A stretch of DNA of 64,000 nucleotides from Candidatus Caldisaccharidevorator malaysiensis (GTDB lineage: Bacteria > Armatimonadota > Fervidibacteria > Fervidibacterales > Fervidibacteraceae), in assembly GCA_025057575.1 (NCBI GenBank), contig JANXBO010000001.1:1-64000 (forward strand), read 5' to 3'. Position numbers and translations under genes: made by a program. Shown here piece by piece: positions 25,000-34,606 of this stretch. The notes under the pieces are model-generated. The model worked only from the letters and a program-made list of their open reading frames with translations. It was not told the origin of the DNA and did not search any database. Numbering within the stretch: position 1 is the first letter of the stretch; every line of letters starts with the position of its first letter.

Positions 25000-26289
25000 T
25001 CAGATCACCAAGGTTATTTGGGTCGTCTTGTCAGCGGCAGCGGTAACGGTTTTCGTCAAAACATCACCCGAAGGGGTTTTTATAACGACCTGGTATTCTC
25101 CTTTGAAAACCGATGCGGTCAATCGTCCTTGCTCATCGGTGACCCCAGCAAAAGAGGACCACCATCGCTTTTTAATTAATTCCTTCATCCGCTCATAGAC
25201 GGGCTTTGGGGAAAGGTCCTTTCTCAACCATCCGGCGGGTGCATCCATCCAAGCGCCTTGATCTGCAAAGTCCCACCAGGTGATGGCAGTGACCGCCGGA
25301 TGAGAAAAAAGCATTGTGTAGAACCGCTCGGTCTCTTGGGCTTGCCACTCTTCCCCTTCGGGGGTTGATTCCTCCCAACCCTCCCCTTTCCTCTTGCCGC
25401 TCAGAATGGTTGTTTCCGTGAAATGGAGGGGCAAACTTAGTTTTTGATAAGTCTGACAGACATCCCAAATCCGCTCGTTTTTCCACACTCCAGCGTGCAT
25501 ATGGCTCTGGATCCCAACGACATCAAAGGGCGCTTGTTTTTCTTTCAGGACCGATAGGATTTCGTAGTAAGCGGGATCGGTGCGATAATCATTCACCAAA
25601 AGAGTTGCTTTAGGTCCTGCCCTTCGGGCTTCCTGTAGAGCCTCAAGGGTGAAAGGGACGGCACCCATTTTTTGAGCCAACCGATTCATTGTCGTATTAA
25701 ATCGGGTCAGATCCGTCGGCTCATTGACTACGTCCCAGATATCAATGAGCCCCTGAAAACGAGAAACGATGTCTCTGACCCTCTGGAGAGACAAGCGCCG
25801 GACCTCCTCCAGGTCGTCGGGGAGCCAGGAAGGGGACGATGCTTCGTGATCCCACACCAAGGGATGCCCTTTGCAGGTGATCCCGTTTTGTTGACACCAT
25901 TCGGCAACCCTGACAATGTAGTCGTGGATCGGTTGCCCTCTTTTCGGCTCATAAAAAGCCCAGTAAAAGGGGAGCGTAGCGTAATTAAGAACTTCAGCAA
26001 ACGCTTGGCGATATTTCTCTTCTGAATCAGCATCAGGAAAACGACCCCACATAAAAATGTTGGAACCAAAAAGAAAGTGATGGCGCTTCTGCTGACCCTT
26101 TATTTCTGCTCTTGTCACCGGTTTGCCGTCTTTTCGTCTTAGGTCAAGATGCAACTGCGTTTTGCGGTGACGCTCAATCCGCTCTTGTGCCTGAGCGAAA
26201 AATTGAGCATTCTCCTCAGTTGAGGGTGAACTGGATCCTGTTCCGATAGCCATCCCGACGATCCCTCCGAGCCATTGCCGTCGTTTCAT
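25000..26289 (-). CDS. Glycoside hydrolase family 10 endo-1,4-beta-xylanase-like enzyme
   Basis: 429 residues from ATG 26289 (GGAGGAA nine bases upstream). The N-terminus KRRQWLGGIVGMAIG is a hydrophobic signal with a twin Arg, so export by Tat or Sec is likely. The GH10 barrel shows CKGHPLVWDH, acid/base Glu190 in WDVVNEPTD and nucleophile Glu292 in LHFTETTIL; GIQSHMH and ITWWDFADQGAW are also typical. The last 60 residues form a small beta domain. GH10 enzymes cut xylan backbones. This suggests plant polysaccharide use outside the cytoplasm. Confidence 0.92.
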   Translation of the reverse strand: MKRRQWLGGIVGMAIGTGSSSPSTEENAQFFAQAQERIERHRKTQLHLDLRRKDGKPVTRAEIKGQQKRHHFLFGSNIFMWGRFPDADSEEKYRQAFAEVLNYATLPFYWAFYEPKRGQPIHDYIVRVAEWCQQNGITCKGHPLVWDHEASSPSWLPDDLEEVRRLSLQRVRDIVSRFQGLIDIWDVVNEPTDLTRFNTTMNRLAQKMGAVPFTLEALQEARRAGPKATLLVNDYRTDPAYYEILSVLKEKQAPFDVVGIQSHMHAGVWKNERIWDVCQTYQKLSLPLHFTETTILSGKRKGEGWEESTPEGEEWQAQETERFYTMLFSHPAVTAITWWDFADQGAWMDAPAGWLRKDLSPKPVYERMKELIKKRWWSSFAGVTDEQGRLTASVFKGEYQVVIKTPSGDVLTKTVTAAADKTTQITLVI

Positions 26290-26363
26290 CAGCAGCGTTC
26301 CTCCTACGCTGGACATCCCAAAGAGTTTGCCAGTTCTCTACCGTTGCCGCCAACGCAAATAAC

Positions 26364-28574
26364 TTAATCGGACATTTTTTTCAAAAAAATTACTGCTAAG
26401 GGGGGCAGGGTCAACGAAAGGGAGCAGGGTCTGCCAGCCCAGGGGATCGGCTCGGCTGCGATCGGGGGATTGGTAACTCCTGATCCATTATAGTGAAGGG
26501 CATCGGTGTTAAGAATTTCCATCCAGACTCCCGTGCAAGGGACGCCGATGCGGTACTTGTATCGCACCACGGGAGTAAAATTGGCAACGACAAGAACACA
26601 ATCTCTCCAATCCGCTGCCCAGCGCAAAAAGGAAACGACCGATGCAGCGGCGTCGGAAAAATCCACCCACTCAAATCCCCTGGCGTCGCAGTCCCACTCA
26701 TATAGGGCGGGTTCCGACTTATAGAGATGATTGAGATCCCGAATCAGTTTTTGAATCCCTTGATGGGACTCCCACTGAAGAAGATGCCAGTCGAGGCTGG
26801 AAGCGTAATCCCATTCGCGCCACTGTCCGATCTCGCTGCCCATAAACAAAAGTTTCTTGCCTGGATGGGCATACATATAGGCATAAAGGGCTCGCAGATT
26901 GGCGAACTTTTGCCACAAGTCACCGGGCATTTTGCCTAATAGGGATCCTTTTCCATGGACGACTTCATCGTGGGAAAGGGGAAGAATAAAGTTTTCACTA
27001 AAAGCATACCAAAGGGAAAAAGTCAAGTTATTGTGGTGATACTGGCGGTAAATGGGGTCTTTGCTCATATAGAGCAGCATATCGTGCATCCAACCCATAT
27101 TCCACTTAAAGTCAAAGCCCAGACCACCGATGTAAGGGGGTCTCGTAACGAGAGGCCAGGCAGTGGACTCTTCGGCAATCATCAAAGTGTCCGGGAAGCG
27201 TTCGTGAACGATTTGATTAAGTTGTCTGAGAAAGTCAATGGCTTCCAGATGTTCTTTCCCACCAAATTGATTGGGCTGCCATTCTCCCTCCTTCCTTGAG
27301 TAATCCAGATAAAGGAGAGAGGCAACAGCATCAATTCGCAAGCCGTCGGCGTGAAACTCTTCCAACCAAAAAAGGGCACTGGCAATCAGAAAATTCCTTA
27401 CAAAGGGGCTGGCAAAGTTGAAGACCTTCGTCCCCCAATCGGGATGATCGCCCCGCCAGTCGGCATACTCGTAAAGGTTGGTCCCATCAAAGAAGACGAG
27501 ACCGTGCATATCTTTTGGGAAGTGAGCAGGGACCCAGTCTAACAACACGCCGATCCCTAACTGATGGCAGCGGTCAATGAGCCAGCGCAGCCCATTGGGC
27601 TCGCCGTAGCGACTCGTGGGGGCAAAGTAACCGGTCACTTGATAGCCCCAAGACTCATCCAGAGGATGCTCCATCACCGGTAACAGTTCTATGTGGGTGA
27701 ATCCCATTTCCGCCACATACTCGGGCAACTGAGCCGCCAGTTCCTCATAGGTCAGCCAGCGGTGTCCCTCTTCGGGAACGCGTTTCCAAGAACCCAAGTG
27801 CACTTCATAGATGGCAATGGGCTTGTTGAGTCGCTGCCTCTGATGCCGCTGGCTCATCCATTCCCCATCACCCCAGCGGTAGTCCTTTTCTCGGATCACA
27901 TAGCCAGCCGTTCGGGGACGCTTTTCAAAGTGAAAGCCCACGGGATCGGCTTTCATTTCCTGAAATCCTTTCTGTTGGGACCTGATTTCATATTTGTAAA
28001 TCACGCCAGCATCCAGACCGGGGAGGAAAAGTTCCCAAAGCCCCACTGACGGATGTAAGCGCATCGGGTGGACCCGACCGTCCCATCGGTTAAAGTCGCC
28101 AACGACACTGACTCTAAGGGCGTTGGGTGCCCAGACAACGAACAGAACGCCTTTTTTGCCGTCTATTTCCCGAATGTGGCTTCCCAAAAATTCCCAAAGC
28201 CGACGATGATCCCCTTTGCCGAACAGGTAAATATCTTCATCCCGAAGGACAGATGGGAAACGGTATGGGTCCTCGCAGACTGTTTCTCTCCCGTCCTGGT
28301 CTGAGACATAAAGTTGGTAAGAAAAGGGACTCGTGCGGTCAAAACTCATCCACTCAAAGAAACCTCTCGGGTCCCTTTTCTCCATCTCCCACCTTGCCGT
28401 CGGCTGGTCTTCCGGAATGATCCAAACCTTCTGCCAGTAAGGGTTAAAAACTCTGATTACGATCCCAACCCTGTCGGATCCGTGAGAGATTGGATGAATT
28501 CCTAAATAAGCAAACGGGTCCGAACAATATCCGTCGCAAATGGCATCTACAACATCTCTTGAGATCGTTTCCAT
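26364..28574 (-). CDS. glgB: 1,4-alpha-glucan branching enzyme
   Basis: 736 residues, full length for GlgB. The N-terminal CBM48-type modules include YLGIHPIS and VVGDFNRWDGRVHPM. The GH13 barrel has EVHLGSWKR, DGLRIDAVASLLY (nucleophile Asp), MIAEESTAWP (acid/base Glu) and LSHDEVVHGKGSL. It makes alpha-1,6 branches in glycogen. No other glycogen genes are adjacent. It is divergent from the D-aminoacylase across 124 bases. Confidence 0.96.
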   Translation of the reverse strand: METISRDVVDAICDGYCSDPFAYLGIHPISHGSDRVGIVIRVFNPYWQKVWIIPEDQPTARWEMEKRDPRGFFEWMSFDRTSPFSYQLYVSDQDGRETVCEDPYRFPSVLRDEDIYLFGKGDHRRLWEFLGSHIREIDGKKGVLFVVWAPNALRVSVVGDFNRWDGRVHPMRLHPSVGLWELFLPGLDAGVIYKYEIRSQQKGFQEMKADPVGFHFEKRPRTAGYVIREKDYRWGDGEWMSQRHQRQRLNKPIAIYEVHLGSWKRVPEEGHRWLTYEELAAQLPEYVAEMGFTHIELLPVMEHPLDESWGYQVTGYFAPTSRYGEPNGLRWLIDRCHQLGIGVLLDWVPAHFPKDMHGLVFFDGTNLYEYADWRGDHPDWGTKVFNFASPFVRNFLIASALFWLEEFHADGLRIDAVASLLYLDYSRKEGEWQPNQFGGKEHLEAIDFLRQLNQIVHERFPDTLMIAEESTAWPLVTRPPYIGGLGFDFKWNMGWMHDMLLYMSKDPIYRQYHHNNLTFSLWYAFSENFILPLSHDEVVHGKGSLLGKMPGDLWQKFANLRALYAYMYAHPGKKLLFMGSEIGQWREWDYASSLDWHLLQWESHQGIQKLIRDLNHLYKSEPALYEWDCDARGFEWVDFSDAAASVVSFLRWAADWRDCVLVVANFTPVVRYKYRIGVPCTGVWMEILNTDALHYNGSGVTNPPIAAEPIPWAGRPCSLSLTLPPLAVIFLKKMSD

Positions 28575-28698
28575 TATTCTCGTTCCCTCCCCACGACCTT
28601 GTCGTCACCCTGTTTGCGTTCCGTTTGGTTACGGACAACAATGTTTCTCAGAAGGACTATCGTCAAAATTCAGGAAAAAACCAAAGGAGCGATGATAA

Positions 28699-30288
28699 AT
28701 GATAGACTGGCTGATTGTCAACGGGCAGGTCATTGATGGAACCGGGAACCCACCCCAAATAGCGGATCTGGCGATTGTTGGCGATCGGATCCAAGACATC
28801 GGGCTTTTTCCTCAAGCCGAAGCCCGCCAGCGCATTGACGCCAGCGGCAAATTAGTCATCCCTGGCTTTATTGATGTGCATACCCACTATGATGTCGCCC
28901 TTCTTCATCAACCCCACAGCGAGTGCGCCATCAGCCAGGGGGTGACGACCGTCGTGGTCGGTAACTGCGGTCACTCCCCTGTCCCCATTCCTGCCCATCT
29001 GAGAGAACCATTACGCGCCACCTTACCCGTCATTGACGATGGCAAACCCTGGCGCTGGTCCTCCTTTGGCGAATACTTGGGCGATCTGGAAAGGTCTCAG
29101 CCAGCGGTCAATGTGGTCGCTTTGGTCGGTCATTGCGCCCTAAGAGCCAGCGTCGTCGGCTTTGACGACCGGTCACCCTCTGAGGAAGAAATGAAACAGA
29201 TGGAAACCCTCTTAGAGCACTGCATAGATGAGGGGGCTTGGGGTCTTTCCACGGGACTGGTCTATCCACCCGGCGCCTATGCCGGCACAGACGAATTGGT
29301 CCGTTTGTGCCGCATCGTTGCCAAAAAATCAGCGATCTATGCAACTCATATGAGGAATGAGAGCGACCAGTTAGTCAGTGCGGTGGTGGAGGCTCTCCAC
29401 ACGGCTCTTCGGTCCGGTGTCAGACTCCAAATCTCTCACCATAAAGCAGCACGGAGAGCCAACTGGGGCAAAGTGGAGGTCACCCTTCGTCTGATAGAGA
29501 CAGCAGCGTTAACGCATCCCGTCGCTTTTGACGCTTATCCTTACACAGCGGGGAGTGCCAACTTGAGTCAGTTCCTTCCTCACTGGGCTCACGAAGGTGG
29601 TCCCTCCGCCCTTCTGGCTCGGCTTTCCAATCCGGATCAAAGGCAAAAAATCCGCCGGGCTTTAGAAGAGCAGCGAGATGTCGCTTGGGACGAAGTGCGT
29701 ATTGCATCGGTCGCTTCTGAAGAGAGCCGGGTTTTTGAGGGCAAGTCCGTCGCCGCTATCGCGGATGAACAAAACCTTTCTCCCGAAGAAACCGTCCTGT
29801 ATCTGATTGAGAAGGAGAAAAATGCGGTGACAATGGTTCACTTTGTAATGGATGAAAGGGATGTGGAGACGGTAATGACTCATCCGCTATGTATGGTAGG
29901 GTCTGATGCCCTGACGATCCCGCCCCCCTTAGACAGCACCGAGCGCATCCCCAAGGTGCATCCCCGCACCTACGGCACCTTTCCCAAATTCCTTCGCTGG
30001 TTGGTAAAGGAGAAAAAACGACTCGGTTGGTCCGACGCCATTGCAAAAGCGACCAGCGTCCCGGCTCGCCATTTCGCAATTCCGGATCGCGGAACCCTTG
30101 AGAAGGGAAAGTTTGCTGACATCGTCGTTTTGGATCCCCAGACGATTGGTGACCGGTCCACATACGAGGATCCCGCCCAACTGCCCTCGGGCATTGACTG
30201 GGTCTTTGTGAACGGGCGACCAGTCGTCCGCAGCGGTATTCGGACGGAAGAACGCTGCGGCAAGGTCTTGCGCTGGAAGGGTTCCTAA
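28699..30288 (+). CDS. N-acyl-D-amino-acid deacylase (D-aminoacylase) family amidohydrolase
   Basis: 529 residues. Amidohydrolase metal motifs are FIDVHTHYD (HxH), VGNCGHSPVP (the bridging Cys of D-aminoacylases), YATHMRNES and QISHHKAA, with an Asp in MVGSDAL. It hydrolyses N-acyl-D-amino acids or similar amides, perhaps from peptidoglycan. ATG 28699 follows AAAGGAG by nine bases. The stop shares one base with the next start. Confidence 0.9.
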   Translation: MIDWLIVNGQVIDGTGNPPQIADLAIVGDRIQDIGLFPQAEARQRIDASGKLVIPGFIDVHTHYDVALLHQPHSECAISQGVTTVVVGNCGHSPVPIPAHLREPLRATLPVIDDGKPWRWSSFGEYLGDLERSQPAVNVVALVGHCALRASVVGFDDRSPSEEEMKQMETLLEHCIDEGAWGLSTGLVYPPGAYAGTDELVRLCRIVAKKSAIYATHMRNESDQLVSAVVEALHTALRSGVRLQISHHKAARRANWGKVEVTLRLIETAALTHPVAFDAYPYTAGSANLSQFLPHWAHEGGPSALLARLSNPDQRQKIRRALEEQRDVAWDEVRIASVASEESRVFEGKSVAAIADEQNLSPEETVLYLIEKEKNAVTMVHFVMDERDVETVMTHPLCMVGSDALTIPPPLDSTERIPKVHPRTYGTFPKFLRWLVKEKKRLGWSDAIAKATSVPARHFAIPDRGTLEKGKFADIVVLDPQTIGDRSTYEDPAQLPSGIDWVFVNGRPVVRSGIRTEERCGKVLRWKGS

Positions 30289-30803
30289 TGAGCAAGCGGG
30301 CCTCTGTCCCAGAGCAACGCCGACCGGTATCCGCAAAGAACGGAAAGACGGAGCCGGAAAGAAAAATCTTAATGGAATGGACCGCTCACCGAGCGAAAGA
30401 GAGACCTTTAATAGCGATCGGCGTTATTTTGGTCATCGCTACGGCTTTGGCGATCGGCTGGACTTGGGTTCATCCCCTCATTTCCGTGATGATTTCCTAT
30501 CTGCTGTTAAAAACCCTCGCCGAGTTCCTTTTTCCTGTTACCTACCGGCTAACGGAGGCAGGGGTGACCGGTGAGGCGTTTTTGTTGCACCGTTTCTTTC
30601 CCTGGGAAAGAGTTCGGCGAGTGACACTTGTTGAAGAGGGTGTCCACCTAAGCCCCTTCTCCGAGCCCCACACCCTTGATGGCATTCGGGGGTTTTTCCT
30701 TTTCTGTCCGGAAAACAAGGATCAAGTTTTTGAGTTGTGTTCCCGAAATTCTCCTGCTAAAGGAAAGCGAAAGGAGAAAAGGGAAAGGATTGCGTCACGG
30801 TGA
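30288..30803 (+). CDS. Uncharacterised membrane protein, PH-like domain possible
   Basis: 171 residues, not recognised. A charged N-terminus (about 38 residues) precedes two closely spaced hydrophobic helices (IAIGVILVIATALAIGWTW, then ISVMISYLLLKTLAEFLF). A beta-rich segment follows (YRLTEAGVTGEAFLLHRFFP, then WERVRRVTL), as in bacterial PH-like domain proteins. A basic tail ends it. It is translationally linked to the D-aminoacylase (TAATG). Confidence 0.65.
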   Translation: MSKRASVPEQRRPVSAKNGKTEPERKILMEWTAHRAKERPLIAIGVILVIATALAIGWTWVHPLISVMISYLLLKTLAEFLFPVTYRLTEAGVTGEAFLLHRFFPWERVRRVTLVEEGVHLSPFSEPHTLDGIRGFFLFCPENKDQVFELCSRNSPAKGKRKEKRERIASR

Positions 30804-30881
30804 CGTGCGTCAATAGTCTTTAACCGTTCGCCGATCCAAAATGGAAGTGGTAACTGTTGTGTTAGCAGGTCGGGATGGAAA

Positions 30882-32018
30882 ATGAGGGACCTTTATTACG
30901 ATTTGTCGCAAGCCCTCAGTAAGGGGGAAAGTATAGCTTTTGGGCAAGTGATCCAGACGAGGGGATCAACACCGCAGAAGCCTGGGGCGAAGGCTCTTTT
31001 CTGGGCTGATGGGCGCTCTTCGGGAACACTCGGGGGCGGCTGCTTGGAGGCGGAGGCGCGCCGGGTCGCCTTGGACTGTCTCCGTCAACAGCAGCGGACC
31101 CTTTTAACCCTTCATCTGGACAGTGACTTTGGCTGGGATGATGGGCTCATTTGTGGCGGGACGGCACGCCTTTTTTTGGACGGCGCTGTAAACCCAGCCG
31201 CCGAATTTTGGTCTGATGTAGCGGACTTTTTGACAAGTCGTTCTCGGGGCGTTTTGCTGACGATTGTGGATGCCACCGATCCCGAATCAATCGGTCGCCG
31301 GTTCCTTATTGAGATCGTAGAGGGAGAAGCAAAAGTCCGAGCGTCCTTTCCTGAAGGGATCGAGCCGGACGAAGGTTTTCTCGCCATCGCACGAAAAGTT
31401 GTTGAGGAAGCCGAACCGATGGCGCTCCGGTTGGAGGGTCCGGTCGCCTGGTGGGAGGTGTTTGCGGAGCCTCTGTTGCCCAAACCCAGTTTGATTATCG
31501 CCGGTGCCGGTCATATTGGCGCTGCCCTTGCCCACCTGGCGGCGCTGCTGGATTTTTCGGTGACCGTGGTGGATGACCGACCGTCTTTCGCTAATCGGGA
31601 GCGCTTTCCCCAAGCCGACAAAGTTCTGGTCGGGGACATACCGACTCTGGTTGCCGACCAACCAATGGATCAGGATACCTACATCGTCATTGTGACCCGC
31701 GGTCACCGCCATGATGCTCAGGTCCTGCGGAAGGTCATTACCCAAATTGATCAGGTCGCTTATATCGGAATGATCGGAAGCCGGAGGAAAATCAAACTGA
31801 TCTATGATCAATTGCTGGAAGAGAACTTAGCAACCCGGGCTCAATTGGAAAAGGTGCACTCCCCCTTAGGCATAGACATTGGCGGTGAGACGGTCTGGGA
31901 GATCGCCTTGAGCATCGCTGCCGAGCTGGTCTGGGTTCGGAACGGACAAAAAGGAACGCTCCAGCCTCTTCACCGGCAAATGTGGTCGCTGCTGAGTCGG
32001 TCCCTTATAAGCCAGTAG
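30882..32018 (+). CDS. XdhC family protein (molybdenum cofactor sulfuration/insertion for xanthine dehydrogenase-type enzymes)
   Basis: 378 residues. The XdhC/CoxI N-terminal domain shows RGSTPQKPGAKALFW and GTLGGGCLEAEARRVAL. A Rossmann-like C-terminal domain shows IIAGAGHIGAALAHLA and IGMIGSRRKI. XdhC binds and delivers sulfurated molybdopterin cofactor to xanthine dehydrogenase family enzymes. A likely client is the molybdenum hydroxylase at 48835-51617, although it is 17 kb away on the other strand. ATG 30882. Confidence 0.91.
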   Translation: MRDLYYDLSQALSKGESIAFGQVIQTRGSTPQKPGAKALFWADGRSSGTLGGGCLEAEARRVALDCLRQQQRTLLTLHLDSDFGWDDGLICGGTARLFLDGAVNPAAEFWSDVADFLTSRSRGVLLTIVDATDPESIGRRFLIEIVEGEAKVRASFPEGIEPDEGFLAIARKVVEEAEPMALRLEGPVAWWEVFAEPLLPKPSLIIAGAGHIGAALAHLAALLDFSVTVVDDRPSFANRERFPQADKVLVGDIPTLVADQPMDQDTYIVIVTRGHRHDAQVLRKVITQIDQVAYIGMIGSRRKIKLIYDQLLEENLATRAQLEKVHSPLGIDIGGETVWEIALSIAAELVWVRNGQKGTLQPLHRQMWSLLSRSLISQ

Positions 32019-32045
32019 ACAAATGGGGCAATTTGCTCTGGTTTT

Positions 32046-33065
32046 TCAGACGGACGGGACCTTTTGCGGTTCACCTGTCTGATAGGAACGCACACCCGCT
32101 TCCAAGACAGCGACACAGCGAGCGCCATCGGTGCCGGTAATCAGCGGCTGGCGACCTTCTCTGATCGCCCAGCAGACATCCTGAATCAGAGCGTCTAAGG
32201 GGGATCCATCCGTTTGAAACGGGATGCGCCAGTAGCCCGCCTTCCCGTAGGGTGGTTGGAAAATGTCGTCGGAAAGGTAGACTTCCCAACCCGAAGGGTC
32301 GGCGTGAACGGTTCCCTTTTGACCGGCGACCGTTAAGGTGTTGCCGGTTCCTCCATTGATCCCCACGTTGGTCCACACTTTGCCGATGGCGCCGTGGCGA
32401 AACTTGGCGAGCATAACGATCTGATCGGGGACCCGCAACTCCGGTAGGTTGCCGGTGTGATTGGCTAAGGCATAAACCTCATTGATGTCACCCATCGCCC
32501 ACATCATAAGGTCCAGGGGATGCACACCGCCGGCAAAGAGCATCTCCGCTTCTCTCCACCATTGATGGGAAGGTAAAAGCAATCGGATGTCTTTGACGTC
32601 GTGCAAGTAGCGTCCTTCAATATAGAAGATGCGCCCCAATCTTTCCTGTCGGAGCCAAGCCACCAGACGGTAAAAGGAGGGGACAAACCGAAGGACCATT
32701 CCCACGCTGATGAGACAACCTTTTTTATAAGCCAAATCCACTAACTCCAAAGCCTGATCCAGTCGGGTGGTCATCGGCTTCTCTATCAAAACATGCTTGC
32801 CCGATTGCAAAAGGGGCAAAGCGTGCTCGTAGTGAAGATGGTTGGGAGTGCAGATGGAGACGAGGTCAATGGTCGGATCCTGGACGATCTCCGATAGGTC
32901 CGTCGTCCCATCGGGGACGCTGAATTCTCTCATCGCTCGGTAAAGACGATCGGTGTTGACATCGCAGAGTCGGACGAGCACAATACCCTCCACTTTTTGG
33001 TAGGCTTTGGCATGATGCCAACCTTGTCCCAAACCGATGACGGCAACCTTAAGTTCCTTATTCAA
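32046..33065 (-). CDS. Gfo/Idh/MocA family oxidoreductase
   Basis: 339 residues. The NAD(P) motif is AVIGLGQGWHHAKAY, with ICTPNHLHYEHAL, VLIEKPMTT (the family EKP motif) and GGVHPLDLMMW (His-Asp region). Such enzymes oxidise or reduce sugars and inositols in the cytoplasm; this genome segment has several other sugar oxidoreductases. It is convergent with xdhC (27 bases apart) and divergent from the histidine kinase. Confidence 0.92.
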   Translation of the reverse strand: MNKELKVAVIGLGQGWHHAKAYQKVEGIVLVRLCDVNTDRLYRAMREFSVPDGTTDLSEIVQDPTIDLVSICTPNHLHYEHALPLLQSGKHVLIEKPMTTRLDQALELVDLAYKKGCLISVGMVLRFVPSFYRLVAWLRQERLGRIFYIEGRYLHDVKDIRLLLPSHQWWREAEMLFAGGVHPLDLMMWAMGDINEVYALANHTGNLPELRVPDQIVMLAKFRHGAIGKVWTNVGINGGTGNTLTVAGQKGTVHADPSGWEVYLSDDIFQPPYGKAGYWRIPFQTDGSPLDALIQDVCWAIREGRQPLITGTDGARCVAVLEAGVRSYQTGEPQKVPSV

Positions 33066-33181
33066 ACCTTGATCACCGTTTCATAATTTTTCCGTGACTG
33101 ACCGAGACCGGAGGACGGAGTGGTGGAAGGATTCAGGAGACAAAGGCAACGGACCCCTACCTATTGCCACAGGTGAGACAA

Positions 33182-34606
33182 ATGTCAGGGACGACGGAAG
33201 TAGCCCTTCGGGCGTTCCTCCAAGAGGTGGTCAATACCCCTTTAAAGGCGGAACTTCTTTTCTTTTTTCTGGAAAATAGCGCCGCCGATACCGCTAAAGG
33301 TTTGGCGATCTGGTTGGGACGGTCCGAAGAGGAGATCAGCACTGCAGCCAATGAATTGGCGGATGCAGGCGTTCTCAGACGCGATGGGGCAGGATTAAAC
33401 GCCGTTTACTCTTTCCGACCGTCCGAAAGTCTCCGTCCCTTGGTCCAAGCCTTCACGGAGATTTACCGGTCTGCCCGTTTTCAATTGAACCAGCAGTTAG
33501 AGGAGATGCGCCAGCAGGCATTGTCGGCGTCGGAAAAGTTGAGAGCCCTCCAGTGGGAGCAGAGTCGGTTCCGTCTGGTAATGACGAGTATGACCAACGG
33601 CATCCTTGTTTTACTTCCCGATAAGACCATCTCTTTCATCAATGAAGCAGCCGCACGAATTTTGGGGCAGACGGTCGGACAAGTGACAGGTGCCGACTTA
33701 TCTGCTGTGGACAGCCCTGTGGTTCCTCTCCTATCGTCTGCCTTGGACGAAGTCTTTCGTCCGCCTCATCCGGCCCTTCATCGGGAGTGGACGATCAGCG
33801 ATCAGTTAATTGTCCGGGCGAACCTGGTTCCTGTCTTTGATGAGGAAGGGACTTTTTTGGGCGCGGTGGCGGTCTTGACGGATGTGACAGCGGACAAGAC
33901 GCTAGAGCGTCAGCGGGGCGAAATGCTGACGGTGCTGGCTCACGACATCAAGTCCCCCATAACAGCAATTAGAGGCTTTGCTTTGTCAGGAGTTAGAGGA
34001 ATGCTGGGCGAGCTGCCCCCTAAAGGACAGAGAGCCCTGGAAGTTATCGTTCAGCAGACCGACCGCATCCAACAAATGATCCAACAGATGACGCGCCTGA
34101 TTGCGGACATTCGGGGCGTTCCCCCTCTGAAACCCGTTCGCTTTAACCTGACCGAGTGCCTCCAGTCCTTGGCGGGTCACTACGAGGGTCATTGTTCCGA
34201 ACGCAATCTGACGCTCCGCCTGGAACTTAGTGAGACCCCTGTGTGGGTGCAAGCCGACCGAGAAATGATAGAAAGAGTGTTTGCCAATCTGATCAGCAAC
34301 GCCATTAAGTATAACCGAGATGACGGACAGGTCATCATCAGGGTCCAGCAAGATGGGGAATCAGCCGTTGTTGAGGTAGAGGACACAGGGGTCGGTATTC
34401 CAGGCTCTGAACTTCCGTTCATCTTTTGGCAATATTACCGGGCATCCACCGCCATTGGAGAGGGCTCTGGCGTCGGTCTGTCCTTCGTTAAGCAGGTCGT
34501 TGAAGCGCACGGGGGACGGATTGAGGTCAATAGCATCGTCGGACAAGGCAGTCTTTTCCGGGTGGTCTTGCCCGTGAGTCAAACAGGCGCATCGGGATCA
34601 TTCTAA
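33182..34606 (+). CDS. Soluble sensor histidine kinase with N-terminal winged-helix-like domain and PAS domain
   Basis: 474 residues from ATG 33182, behind AGGTGAG; a TTG six codons upstream is less likely. Residues 1-85 resemble a winged helix (KAELLFFFLE ... EEISTAANELADAGVLRRD). A coiled region (RFQLNQQLEEMRQQALSASE) and a PAS domain (FRLVMTSMTNGILVLLPD) follow. The H-box is VLAHDIKSP (His254). The ATPase domain has NLISNAIKYN, VEDTGVGIPG and GEGSGVGLSF. There are no membrane helices, so the signal is cytosolic. No response regulator is nearby, so its partner is unknown. Confidence 0.9.
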   Translation: MSGTTEVALRAFLQEVVNTPLKAELLFFFLENSAADTAKGLAIWLGRSEEEISTAANELADAGVLRRDGAGLNAVYSFRPSESLRPLVQAFTEIYRSARFQLNQQLEEMRQQALSASEKLRALQWEQSRFRLVMTSMTNGILVLLPDKTISFINEAAARILGQTVGQVTGADLSAVDSPVVPLLSSALDEVFRPPHPALHREWTISDQLIVRANLVPVFDEEGTFLGAVAVLTDVTADKTLERQRGEMLTVLAHDIKSPITAIRGFALSGVRGMLGELPPKGQRALEVIVQQTDRIQQMIQQMTRLIADIRGVPPLKPVRFNLTECLQSLAGHYEGHCSERNLTLRLELSETPVWVQADREMIERVFANLISNAIKYNRDDGQVIIRVQQDGESAVVEVEDTGVGIPGSELPFIFWQYYRASTAIGEGSGVGLSFVKQVVEAHGGRIEVNSIVGQGSLFRVVLPVSQTGASGSF

